Source: Candidatus Brevibacterium intestinigallinarum
GTDB lineage: Bacteria > Actinomycetota > Actinomycetes > Actinomycetales > Brevibacteriaceae
DNA length: 21,380 nt
NCBI GenBank assembly: GCA_019117325.1
Contig: DWZY01000153.1
Coordinates: 1-21,380 of the forward strand
Direction: 5' to 3'
Each line of letters starts with the position of its first letter. Within the stretch, counting starts at the first letter, position 1. The notes beneath the pieces were generated by a model, which saw nothing but the letters and a program-made list of their open reading frames with translations, ran no database searches and was not told the origin of the DNA. Below, one piece after another: positions 15,090-21,380 of the stretch. The position numbers and the translations under genes were made by a program.

Positions 15090-16496
15090 ATGGACGCCAG
15101 GGGTGAGACCGGGGAGGATGCACGCGCGGGGCGGGACCGTCCCTGGCGCCGGCTGCAGGACTCCGTCGATGCCCTGGTGCTCGCGTCACCGGCCCGCACC
15201 GCGATGATCGGCTTCGTCCTGCTGACCCTCGTGTGCACCGGGCTCCTGTGCCTGCCCGTGTCCCTCCAGGACCCGTCCGCCCACTCGCTGGCCGACGCCG
15301 TCCTCGTCGCCGTGTCCGCCGTGTGCGTGACCGGGCTGAGCCCCGTCACGATGCACGAGCACTGGTCCCCCTTCGGCATGGGCGTCATCACCGTCGCGAT
15401 CCAGGTGGGCGGCCTGGGCATCCTCACCGCGGCCTCGCTGCTGGGCATGGCGATGTCGAAGCGGCTGGGCGTCCGCCAGCGGCTGCTCGCCGCGCAGGCG
15501 ACGGGCACCTTCCAGCTGGGCCGGGTGGGCTCCCTCCTGCGGGTCGTCCTCACGACGATGATCGTCGCCGAGGTCGTCGTCACCGCCCTGCTGCTGCCCC
15601 GCTTCCTGTTCCGGGGCGAGGCCTTCGGCGAGGCCCTGTGGCACTCCGTCTTCTACGCCGTCTCCTCGTTCAACAACGCGGGCTTCACGATCCACGACGG
15701 GGGCGGTGCCGCGTTCGCGGATGACCCGTGGATCCTCGCGGTCCTCGCGATGTCCGTGTTCGTCGGCTCGCTGGGCTTCCCCGTCATCTTCGTCATGAGC
15801 ATCTTCTGGCGCTCCCCGCGCTCGTGGGACCTCCACGCGAAGCTGACCCTGTCCACCTCGCTCCTCCTGGTGGTGGGCGGCTGGGTCCTGCTCCTGGTCT
15901 TCGAAGCTGCGAACCCCGCGACGCTGGGCTTCCGCAACTGGTTCGACACGGCCGGGGAATCGCTGTTCCTGTCCGTCATGTCGCGCTCCGGCGGCTTCTC
16001 GACGGTCGACATCACCCAGCTGTCCGCCTCCAGCCACGTCCTGCTCGACATGCTCATGTTCGTGGGCGGCGGCTCCGGCTCCACGGCCGGCGGCATCAAG
16101 GTCACGACGCTCGCGGTGCTGGGGCTCGCGGCGCTCGCGGAGGCCCGCGGCCTCGTCGACACGACCGCGTTCAACCGAAGGATCGCCCCCAGCACGATCC
16201 GCCTGGCGGTGTCCGTCCTGCTGGCCGGTGCCACGATCGTCGCGGTCGGCACCATGGTCCTGCTGGCCGTGACGGACGAGCCGCTGGACTACGTGCTCTT
16301 CGAGGTCATCAGCGCGTTCGCCACGTGCGGCCTGAGCATGGGCGTGACGGAGCGGTCCGGTGATGCGGGGCTCTACGTGCTGAGTGCGCTCATGCTGGTG
16401 GGCCGCCTGGGCACGATCACCCTGGCCTCCGCCCTGTCCGAGCGGTCCCAGAAGCGCCGCTTCCGCTACGCGGAGGAACGGCCCATCATCGGCTGA
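15090..16496 (+). CDS. trkH: TrkH/KtrB-family potassium uptake transporter subunit
   Basis: This is the membrane pore of a K+ uptake system, about ten helices arranged as four M1-P-M2 repeats. The four selectivity-filter segments are visible: AVCVTGLS (G82), SFNNAGFT (G198), SRSGGFST (G301/G302) and ATCGLSMG (G414). The Gly-rich intramembrane gate GGGSGSTAGGIKVTT (326-340) is typical of KtrB/TrkH. The length of 468 residues and the short N terminus fit KtrB better than E. coli TrkH. It needs a cytoplasmic RCK partner, and the trkA gene at 18450-19184 is the obvious candidate, though it lies on the other strand about 2 kb away. I chose the ATG at 15090 from the -10 box placement. Confidence 0.93.
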   Translation: MDARGETGEDARAGRDRPWRRLQDSVDALVLASPARTAMIGFVLLTLVCTGLLCLPVSLQDPSAHSLADAVLVAVSAVCVTGLSPVTMHEHWSPFGMGVITVAIQVGGLGILTAASLLGMAMSKRLGVRQRLLAAQATGTFQLGRVGSLLRVVLTTMIVAEVVVTALLLPRFLFRGEAFGEALWHSVFYAVSSFNNAGFTIHDGGGAAFADDPWILAVLAMSVFVGSLGFPVIFVMSIFWRSPRSWDLHAKLTLSTSLLLVVGGWVLLLVFEAANPATLGFRNWFDTAGESLFLSVMSRSGGFSTVDITQLSASSHVLLDMLMFVGGGSGSTAGGIKVTTLAVLGLAALAEARGLVDTTAFNRRIAPSTIRLAVSVLLAGATIVAVGTMVLLAVTDEPLDYVLFEVISAFATCGLSMGVTERSGDAGLYVLSALMLVGRLGTITLASALSERSQKRRFRYAEERPIIG

Positions 16497-16517
16497 GTGC
16501 CCGCCTCCGCAGACCCG

Positions 16518-16913
16518 TTACCGGGGTGCCTTGACGGCGACGACCGGGCAATCGGCCTCGAGCAGGATCCGCTGCGCGGCGCTGCCCAGGAGGAACTTGC
16601 CCACCGGGGACCGACGCCGCACGCCGATGACGATGAGGTCCGCGTCGTGCTCGCGGGCGGCCTCGAGCACCTGCTCGGCCGGCTCGTCCTCCGTCTCCGG
16701 TGCGACCCGTGCGGCCTCGACGCCGCTCTCAGCCAGCAGCCGGTCGAGCTCCGCGCTCTGCTCCTCGTCCAGCCGGCGTCCGTCGCGCTGCCCGCGCTCG
16801 CGCGAGCCGGTCACGACGACGAGGCTGTGGGAGTCCCTGCGGGCGACGTCGATCGCGTGCGCCAGAGCGGCGCGCGCGGACGGGGTGGCGGTGTATCCGA
16901 CGACGATGGTCAT
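16518..16913 (-). CDS. Universal stress protein (UspA family)
   Basis: The 131-residue protein is a single USP domain. It opens MTIVVGYTATPSARAALAHAI and ends with the nucleotide-binding pattern GVRRRSPVGKFLLGSAAQRI (about residues 100-119) and CPVVAVK, matching the G-2X-G-9X-G(S/T) ATP-binding signature in spirit, with the first spacing slightly altered. The ATG is preceded by GGAGG at 5-6 nt. It lies 49 nt after the permease on the same strand, so the two are probably one operon. USP proteins often regulate neighbouring transporters. Its 3' end converges on trkH with only 21 nt between them and no clear terminator hairpin. Confidence 0.93.
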   Translation of the reverse strand: MTIVVGYTATPSARAALAHAIDVARRDSHSLVVVTGSRERGQRDGRRLDEEQSAELDRLLAESGVEAARVAPETEDEPAEQVLEAAREHDADLIVIGVRRRSPVGKFLLGSAAQRILLEADCPVVAVKAPR

Positions 16914-16962
16914 GAGTGCCTCCGGTGCGGTGGTGGGCGGAACGGGAGTGAGAGGTCCCGGG

Positions 16963-18390
16963 TCAGATCTCGTCGGGACGGCGGAAGCGCGTTGAGCGGC
17001 CGTAGCGGGAGCGGTTGTAGGACCACTCGAACGCCCACAGCAGGATGCCGATCCCCAGCAGCGCGCCGGCGATCTGGTACTGGATGAGCGCATCCATCCG
17101 CGCCCACGGACCCACGAGGAACAGGCTCGTCGCCGCTCCCAGCCAGGGCAGGATCGTGGGCGTCCGGAAGTGGCTGCCGTCGCCGTACCCGTTCGCGTCC
17201 TTCCGCAGCACCAGCACGGCGATGTTGACGATCGCGAAGACGGCCAGCAGCAGGAGCGCGGTCGTGCCGCCCAGGGCGCCCACGACGCCGTCCGGCAGGA
17301 CCACGGAGACGACGAAGAGGAGGCCGCACGCCAGCAGCGTCGTGAAGAGGATCGCGACCCACGGGGACCGGCGGCCGGGCAGCACCTTGCCGAACACGGC
17401 CGGCAGCACCCGCTGGTTGGCCATGCCGTAGAGGAGGCGCGAGGCCATGAGCATGTTGATGAGCGCGGTGTTCGCCACCGCGAAGATCGTGAGGTACGGG
17501 AAGATGTCATCGATCGGCAGACCCGGTGCGCCCGCGGCCACGACGTCCAGCAGCGGCGTCTCCGAGGTCGCCAGCTGCCCCACGGGGACGACGGCCACCG
17601 CGATGACGGAGACGAGCACGTAGACGACGGCAGTGAGGCTCAGTCCCGTGATGAGGATCTTGGGGAAGATCGACGGGTCCTTCGTCTCCTCGACCATGTT
17701 GACCGAATCCTCGAAGCCCACCAGCGCGAAGAAGCCCAGTGCGGTGGCGCCGGTGATCGCGAGGAAGACGGACTTGTCGCCCTCCGTCTCGAAGATGACG
17801 GCGCGCGAGAAGTCCGCGTCGCCCTGGAACACCGCGATGAAGCCCACCCCGATGACCAGCAGCAGGCCGGTGAGCTCGACGCACGTGAGGAAGACGTTGA
17901 ACCAGACGCTCTCGCTCACGCCGCGCAGGTTGATCGCCGCCAGCATGAGCAGGAAGACGAGCGCGATGATGAGCGGCGCCCACAGGCCCGGCTCATAGCC
18001 CAGGCCCTTGAGCAGGTTGGCCGCCACAGCGCGGGCCGCGGTCGTGGCCGACGTGATGCCGGAGCACAGGACCGCGAACGCGACGAGGAACGTGACGAAG
18101 TGGATGCCGAACGCCTTGTGCGCGTACAGCGCGGCACCGGCAGCTCGCGGGTACTTCGTGACCAGCTCCAGGTACGACAGCGCGGTGAGCATCGCGATGC
18201 CGAAGGCCAGCAGCAGCGGGGCCCAGCCCGCGCCGCCCACCTGACCGGCGACCTGCCCGGTCAGGGCGTAGACGCCCGTGCCCAGGATGTCGCCGACGAT
18301 GAAGAGGAGCAGGAGGCCCGGACCGAGGACCTTCTTGAGGCCGGGCTCCTCCGTCTGGGAGGAGACGGCGGAGGGATTCCGATCGGACAT
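16963..18390 (-). CDS. APC-superfamily amino-acid permease
   Basis: The 475-residue protein has about twelve to thirteen membrane helices. The first-helix signature LLLLFIVGDILGTGVYALTG (about 26-45) provides the unwound substrate-binding segment of APC transporters. Other landmarks are LSYLELVTKYPRAAGAALYAHKAFG, ALVGFEDSVNMVEETKDP and a cytoplasmic segment RKDANGYGDGSHFRTP before the last helices. The substrate cannot be assigned; amino acids or polyamines are usual. I chose the ATG at 18390 with AGAAAGG 6 nt upstream, rather than an in-frame start seven codons earlier. A -10-like TAGACT lies about 40 nt upstream. It is downstream of trkA and ahead of a universal stress protein. Confidence 0.9.
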   Translation of the reverse strand: MSDRNPSAVSSQTEEPGLKKVLGPGLLLLFIVGDILGTGVYALTGQVAGQVGGAGWAPLLLAFGIAMLTALSYLELVTKYPRAAGAALYAHKAFGIHFVTFLVAFAVLCSGITSATTAARAVAANLLKGLGYEPGLWAPLIIALVFLLMLAAINLRGVSESVWFNVFLTCVELTGLLLVIGVGFIAVFQGDADFSRAVIFETEGDKSVFLAITGATALGFFALVGFEDSVNMVEETKDPSIFPKILITGLSLTAVVYVLVSVIAVAVVPVGQLATSETPLLDVVAAGAPGLPIDDIFPYLTIFAVANTALINMLMASRLLYGMANQRVLPAVFGKVLPGRRSPWVAILFTTLLACGLLFVVSVVLPDGVVGALGGTTALLLLAVFAIVNIAVLVLRKDANGYGDGSHFRTPTILPWLGAATSLFLVGPWARMDALIQYQIAGALLGIGILLWAFEWSYNRSRYGRSTRFRRPDEI

Positions 18391-18426
18391 CGCGGGCCTT
18401 TCTGGGTGCACGTGTGGCAGAGCGGC

Positions 18427-18432
18427 AGTCTA
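18427..18432 (-). promoter_or_regulatory. Predicted -10 box for the permease-usp unit
   Basis: On the minus strand TAGACT, identical to the bS22 -10 box, lies in the 59-nt gap between trkA and the permease. It would give a leader of about 30 nt containing the ribosome binding site AGAAAGG. The -35 position overlaps the trkA stop and is a poor match. Confidence 0.4.
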
Positions 18433-18449
18433 GACCACGGGCGCCGGTC

Positions 18450-19184
18450 TCACGAGTGCCGCGCGAAGGCTCCCAGCCGGTCCACGTGGCCCGCGACGAT
18501 GAGCACGTCCTGGCGCCCGATGCGCGTGTCCATGTCCGCATAGGTGAATTCCCTGCCGGGCGCCTTGATGCCGACGACGGTGACGCCGAAGCGGTCGCGG
18601 ATCCGGGCCTCGGCCAGGGTCTTCTCCTTGACGGACTCCGGCGGGCGCATCTTGACGACGGCGAACTGGCCGTCGTCGAAGTCGATGTAGTCGATCATGC
18701 GCGTGTTCATGAGGTGCGCGACCCGGTCACCGGCCTCCGTCTCCGGGTACAGCACGTGCTCCGCGCCGATCCGGCGCAGGATCTTCCCGTGCGCGTCGGA
18801 GATCGCCTTCGCCCAGATCTGCTCGACGCCCAGGTCGATGAGGTTCGCGGTCGTGAGCACGCTCGCCTCGATCGACGAGCCGATCCCCACGACCGCAGTC
18901 GTGAACTCGCCGGCACCCAGCTGCCGCAGCGCCTCGATGTGGGTGGCATCCGCCTCGACGACGTGCGTGAGCTTCGCGGACCACTCCTGGACGAGCTCCG
19001 GGCTCTTCTCGATCGCCATGACCTCGCGGCCCATGTGCATGAGCGAGCTGGCCGTCGCGGAGCCGAATCGGCCCAGCCCCACGATCAGTACGCCGGAAGC
19101 CGAGCCCTCCCAGTCTGTGGAGCGCAGGGCACGCAGGCCCATGCCGCGCAGCGCGCGCCGGCTGCCCCTCCGGTCAGTCGACAC
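18450..19184 (-). CDS. trkA: TrkA/KtrA-type potassium uptake regulatory subunit (RCK protein)
   Basis: This cytoplasmic protein gates a TrkH/KtrB pore in response to nucleotides. The 244-residue protein has one RCK_N Rossmann domain, with VLIVGLGRFGSATASSL (32-48), the acidic residue E59 ending the second strand (VMAIEKS) and VEADATHIEALRQLGA, and one RCK_C domain from about residue 165. A single RCK_N/RCK_C pair fits KtrA rather than the duplicated E. coli TrkA. I chose the GTG at 19184, with GGAG 4 nt and GGAGG 9 nt upstream; it overlaps the end of proC by 11 nt. The ATG at 19142 would remove a basic N-terminal stretch and is possible. Its likely partner is the TrkH at 15090-16496. Confidence 0.9.
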   Translation of the reverse strand: MSTDRRGSRRALRGMGLRALRSTDWEGSASGVLIVGLGRFGSATASSLMHMGREVMAIEKSPELVQEWSAKLTHVVEADATHIEALRQLGAGEFTTAVVGIGSSIEASVLTTANLIDLGVEQIWAKAISDAHGKILRRIGAEHVLYPETEAGDRVAHLMNTRMIDYIDFDDGQFAVVKMRPPESVKEKTLAEARIRDRFGVTVVGIKAPGREFTYADMDTRIGRQDVLIVAGHVDRLGAFARHS

Positions 19185-19998
19185 GGTTCTCCGCCTCCAT
19201 CTGCAGCGACCGGTCCCCCGCGGCGCGCACCGCGCGCGCCACGACGTCCCCGAAGCCGTCCTCGGCGAACGAGGCGATGCCTGCCGCGGTCGTCCCACCG
19301 GCACTCGTGACCGCCTCGCGCAGCGCGGCGGGATCCGGGTCCCGCTCCAGCAGGCGGCCGGCGCCGGCCGCGGTCGCCGCGACGGTCGCCCGCGCGGTGT
19401 CCTCGTCCAGGCCCTGGGCGACGGCGGCCTCGACCATGTGCTGGGCCAGCAGGAAGAAGTAGGCGACGCCCGAGGCCGAGGCCCCGATCATCGTCGGCAT
19501 GTCCGCCTCGGCGACGGGGACCACGCGTCCCGCGCCCGCGAGCAGAGACGTGAGCTTCTCGACCGTGCCGGCCGGGACCTCGGCCGAGGCGGCCAGGGCG
19601 ATGACGCCGCTGCCCACCGACGACGGGGTGTTGGGCATGATCCGCACGATCGGGCGGTCGGGGAACAGGCGGGCGAGGGTCTCGAGGTCGACGCCAGCAG
19701 CCATCGACACGATGACGGCGTCGTTTCGCAGCGCCGGTGCCAGGGTCGCCGCGGTGTCCGCGAGCATCCAGGGCTTGACGCCCACGAGCACCAGATCCGC
19801 GTCCGAGGCCGCGGTCTCGTTGGCCCGGGGGTCGTCCTCGAGCGCGAGGGCCGTCACCCCCAGGCGCTCGCTGAGGTCCTGCGCGCTGGCGCGCGAGGCC
19901 GTCGTCGCGCGCACGTCCTGCGCGCTCTGCCCGGAGGCGAGGACCCCCTCGAGGAGTGCTCCGCCCATGCTGCCCGTACCGATGAAAGCGATCCGCAT
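19174..19998 (-). CDS. proC: Pyrroline-5-carboxylate reductase
   Basis: ProC reduces pyrroline-5-carboxylate to proline with NAD(P)H. The 274-residue protein begins MRIAFIGTGSMGGALLEG, with the nucleotide loop GTGSMG (7-12). It contains LVLVGVKPWML, IVRIMPNTPSSVGSGV, SASGVAYFFLLAQHMVEAAVAQGL, and the C-terminal signature LREAVTSAGGTTAAGI. All are typical and the length is normal. It follows the TIM-barrel gene by 13 nt. No ribosome binding site precedes the ATG; instead TAGCCT lies 7 nt upstream, so a leaderless start from an internal promoter is plausible in addition to read-through. Confidence 0.96.
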   Translation of the reverse strand: MRIAFIGTGSMGGALLEGVLASGQSAQDVRATTASRASAQDLSERLGVTALALEDDPRANETAASDADLVLVGVKPWMLADTAATLAPALRNDAVIVSMAAGVDLETLARLFPDRPIVRIMPNTPSSVGSGVIALAASAEVPAGTVEKLTSLLAGAGRVVPVAEADMPTMIGASASGVAYFFLLAQHMVEAAVAQGLDEDTARATVAATAAGAGRLLERDPDPAALREAVTSAGGTTAAGIASFAEDGFGDVVARAVRAAGDRSLQMEAENRVD

Positions 19999-20005
19999 GG
20001 GACAG

Positions 20006-20011
20006 AGGCTA
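20006..20011 (-). promoter_or_regulatory. Possible -10 box, leaderless proC transcript
   Basis: On the minus strand TAGCCT is followed by seven bases and the proC ATG, the same spacing as at trkH and the PLDc_N gene. The absence of a Shine-Dalgarno sequence before proC supports it. There is no clear -35, and the box overlaps the end of the upstream gene's stop region, so chance is possible. Confidence 0.35.
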
Positions 20012-20944
20012 CTACTGCTGCGGTTCTGCCTCGGTGCGGCCGGTGAGGCCCAGGTGCTCGCGCGCGAAGGCGAGCGATTCTGCGAGCATCGCGTCGCGGG
20101 TCGACCGGCGCGGCGTGAAGCGGGTGTTGACCTCGACGACGACGTCGCCGGACCAGTCGTGCTTGGCCAGGTACTGGAGTGTCTCCGCGACCGGCATCTG
20201 GCCACGGCCCGGCACGAGGTGCTCGTCCGTGAGCGAGCCGGACCCGTCGGTCAGGTGGATGTGCCGCAGCGCGGGGAACAGCGTGCGGACGGCCTCGAGC
20301 GCGTCCGTGCCCGCCGTGGAGGCGTGCGAGAAGTCGAAGGTGACCGCGTCGTAGTCCTGCCCCAGCAGGTCCCAGTGCGGCGCGTAGACGATGACCTCGC
20401 GCAGGCCCGCCCGCCACGGGTACATGTTCTCGACCGCCAGAGTCACGCCCGTCTCCTGGGACAGCTCCCGCACGCCCTCGGCGAAGTTCCGCGCGTAGTC
20501 GCCCTGCCAGCGGAACGGCGGGTGGAGCACGACGGTGCGGGCACCGGCCTCCTTCGCGAGCTCTGCGGTCAGCCGCAGCTTCTCCCAGTGATCCTTCGTC
20601 ATGACCCGGGGCATGAGGAGCAGGGTGGGCGCGTGAACGGAGAGGACGGGCAGCCCGGTGGCCTCCGCGAAGCGCGCCATGAGGCCCGCGTCCTGGGTCT
20701 CCTCGTTGTTCGTGATCATGACCTCGACGCCGTCGTAGCCCAACCGGGACGCGGTCTCGAAGCACTCGCGGACGGTCATCGGGTAGACGGACGAGGTCGA
20801 CAGCCCCACTCGGATCGGGTGGATCGACCGGTACTTGGACTTGGGCTCGAACACCGGATTGCGCGCCAGCTCCTCCCGCTGGCGCTTGGTCTTCAGCCGC
20901 GCACTGTTGCGGGTGGTGAGCGGTCGCCGCTTCCTGTCAGCCAC
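20012..20944 (-). CDS. Sugar phosphate isomerase/epimerase-like TIM-barrel protein
   Basis: The 310-residue protein belongs to the xylose-isomerase-like TIM-barrel family (AP endonuclease 2 fold). Likely metal-site strands are visible: TVVLHPPFRWQGDYARNF, VTLAVENMYP, AVTFDFSHAST, ALRHIHLTDGSG and VVVEVN, supplying His, Glu and Asp ligands. The first 40 residues are strongly basic (ADRKRRPLTTRNSARLKTKR) and precede the barrel, which begins near IRVGLSTSSVYPM. The GTG start at 20944 has GGGAG 6 nt upstream and lies 3 nt after the ppx/gppA stop. The same ppx - TIM barrel - proC order occurs, as I recall, in mycobacteria (Rv0496, Rv0498, Rv0500), but the substrate is unknown. Confidence 0.88.
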   Translation of the reverse strand: MADRKRRPLTTRNSARLKTKRQREELARNPVFEPKSKYRSIHPIRVGLSTSSVYPMTVRECFETASRLGYDGVEVMITNNEETQDAGLMARFAEATGLPVLSVHAPTLLLMPRVMTKDHWEKLRLTAELAKEAGARTVVLHPPFRWQGDYARNFAEGVRELSQETGVTLAVENMYPWRAGLREVIVYAPHWDLLGQDYDAVTFDFSHASTAGTDALEAVRTLFPALRHIHLTDGSGSLTDEHLVPGRGQMPVAETLQYLAKHDWSGDVVVEVNTRFTPRRSTRDAMLAESLAFAREHLGLTGRTEAEPQQ

Positions 20945-20947
20945 GGC

Positions 20948-21380
20948 TCACTCCCGCCCGACGGCCTCGGCAGCGGACCGGGCGGTCCCGGCGACCTCGA
21001 TCTCGCCGTTCGCGCGGTGCGTGAGCGCGGGCGCCGGCGGCGGGCCGATGCGACGGCGGGTGGGCGAGAGGATCTCGGAGGAGTCCAGCAGGTCCAGCTG
21101 GCGCATGATGATGCCCTCGCGCAGTGCCCACGGCGAGATGTGCAGAGCGGACACGTCGAAGATCGTCATCGCGGCCTCAGCGACGATGGCCCCGGCCAGC
21201 ACCTGGCCGGACCGGGCCTCGGACACGCCGGGCAGCGCGGCTCGCTGCGCGGGCGTCCGCGAGGCCAGCTCGTGGATGATGGCGGGCATGTCCTTGCGCT
21301 TGAGCTCGCGCGGGACGAAGATGCCGGCGGAGCTCGAGGCGGCCCCGCCGATCCGGGCCAGCGACCGGAAGGTCTTCGAG
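20948..21380 (-). CDS. Ppx/GppA phosphatase family protein, C-terminal part (5' end outside window)
   Basis: Only the last 143 codons are present; the frame runs open through the right edge of the window. Residues near the edge read SKTFRSLARIGGAASS, followed by FVPRELKRKDMPAI, RAALPGVSEARSGQVLAGAIVAEAAM and ISPWALREGIIM. These match the C-terminal half of the actinobacterial Ppx/GppA (exopolyphosphatase or pppGpp phosphohydrolase) family, including the VSEARSGQVLAGA motif that lies near the second subdomain. An ATG at 21289 is internal and not the true start. A tail after RRRIGPPPAP is low-complexity. Which phosphatase activity it has cannot be decided. It is the first visible gene of the ppx - TIM barrel - proC - trkA run. 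Confidence 0.88.
   Translation of the reverse strand, partial: SKTFRSLARIGGAASSSAGIFVPRELKRKDMPAIIHELASRTPAQRAALPGVSEARSGQVLAGAIVAEAAMTIFDVSALHISPWALREGIIMRQLDLLDSSEILSPTRRRIGPPPAPALTHRANGEIEVAGTARSAAEAVGRE

Noticed and set aside
15029..15583. N-terminal extension of acuC by 185 codons
   Set aside because: The extra sequence lies antisense to trkH, is unrelated to the deacetylase family, and the ATG at 15028 has a well placed -10 box.

Overview
The window is about 70% G+C, with GTG starts, tightly packed genes and actinobacterial families throughout (bS22, Rex, a HemD carrying an N-terminal methyltransferase-like domain, the ResB/CcsB cytochrome c system). It comes from a chromosome of a high-GC Actinomycetota. 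Actinomycetaceae or a near relative is my guess, but nothing seen fixes the genus. From memory, the gene order follows the Mycobacterium tuberculosis Rv0496-Rv0529 neighbourhood: ppx, TIM-barrel protein, proC, bS22, glutaredoxin, hemA, hemC, hemD, hemB, then hemL, phosphatase, thioredoxin, ccdA, resB, ccsB. I see no mobile element, CRISPR array, tRNA or rRNA.

Layout. (1) 32-352, plus strand: a small membrane protein with a PLDc_N-type domain, meeting the large minus-strand operon at a perfect 13-bp hairpin (426-454). (2) 501-13615, minus strand, read from right to left: bS22, glutaredoxin-like protein, rex, a hemA-hemC fusion, hemD, hemB, a MarR regulator, hemL, a histidine phosphatase, a TlpA-like lipoprotein, ccdA, resB, ccsB. 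From rex to ccsB no gap exceeds 6 nt and most junctions overlap by 1-4 nt. The only convincing promoter (TTGCGA-17-TAGACT) lies before bS22. (3) 13826-16496: acuC (minus) and trkH (plus) diverge from a 61-bp region with mirror-image -10 boxes placed for leaderless transcripts. (4) 16518-21380, minus strand: ppx/gppA (cut by the window edge), TIM-barrel protein, proC, trkA, then an APC amino-acid permease and a universal stress protein.

How the genes fit together. Rex senses NADH/NAD+ and heads an operon that makes uroporphyrinogen III from glutamyl-tRNA (HemA, HemL, HemB, HemC, HemD). The operon continues into System II cytochrome c maturation (CcdA, thioredoxin-like lipoprotein, ResB, CcsB). 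Tetrapyrrole supply and its use in c-type cytochromes are therefore physically coupled under a redox regulator, with a MarR protein inside the operon as a second possible input. HemE and the last heme steps are not in the window. TrkH and TrkA form a split K+ uptake pair lying on either side of the permease and stress-protein genes.

The points most worth attention are the HemA-HemC fusion with its 128-residue low-complexity linker, the degenerate methyltransferase half of HemD, the MarR gene embedded in the heme operon, and the repeated TANNNT + 6-7 nt + ATG arrangement. I do not see a wholly new system.
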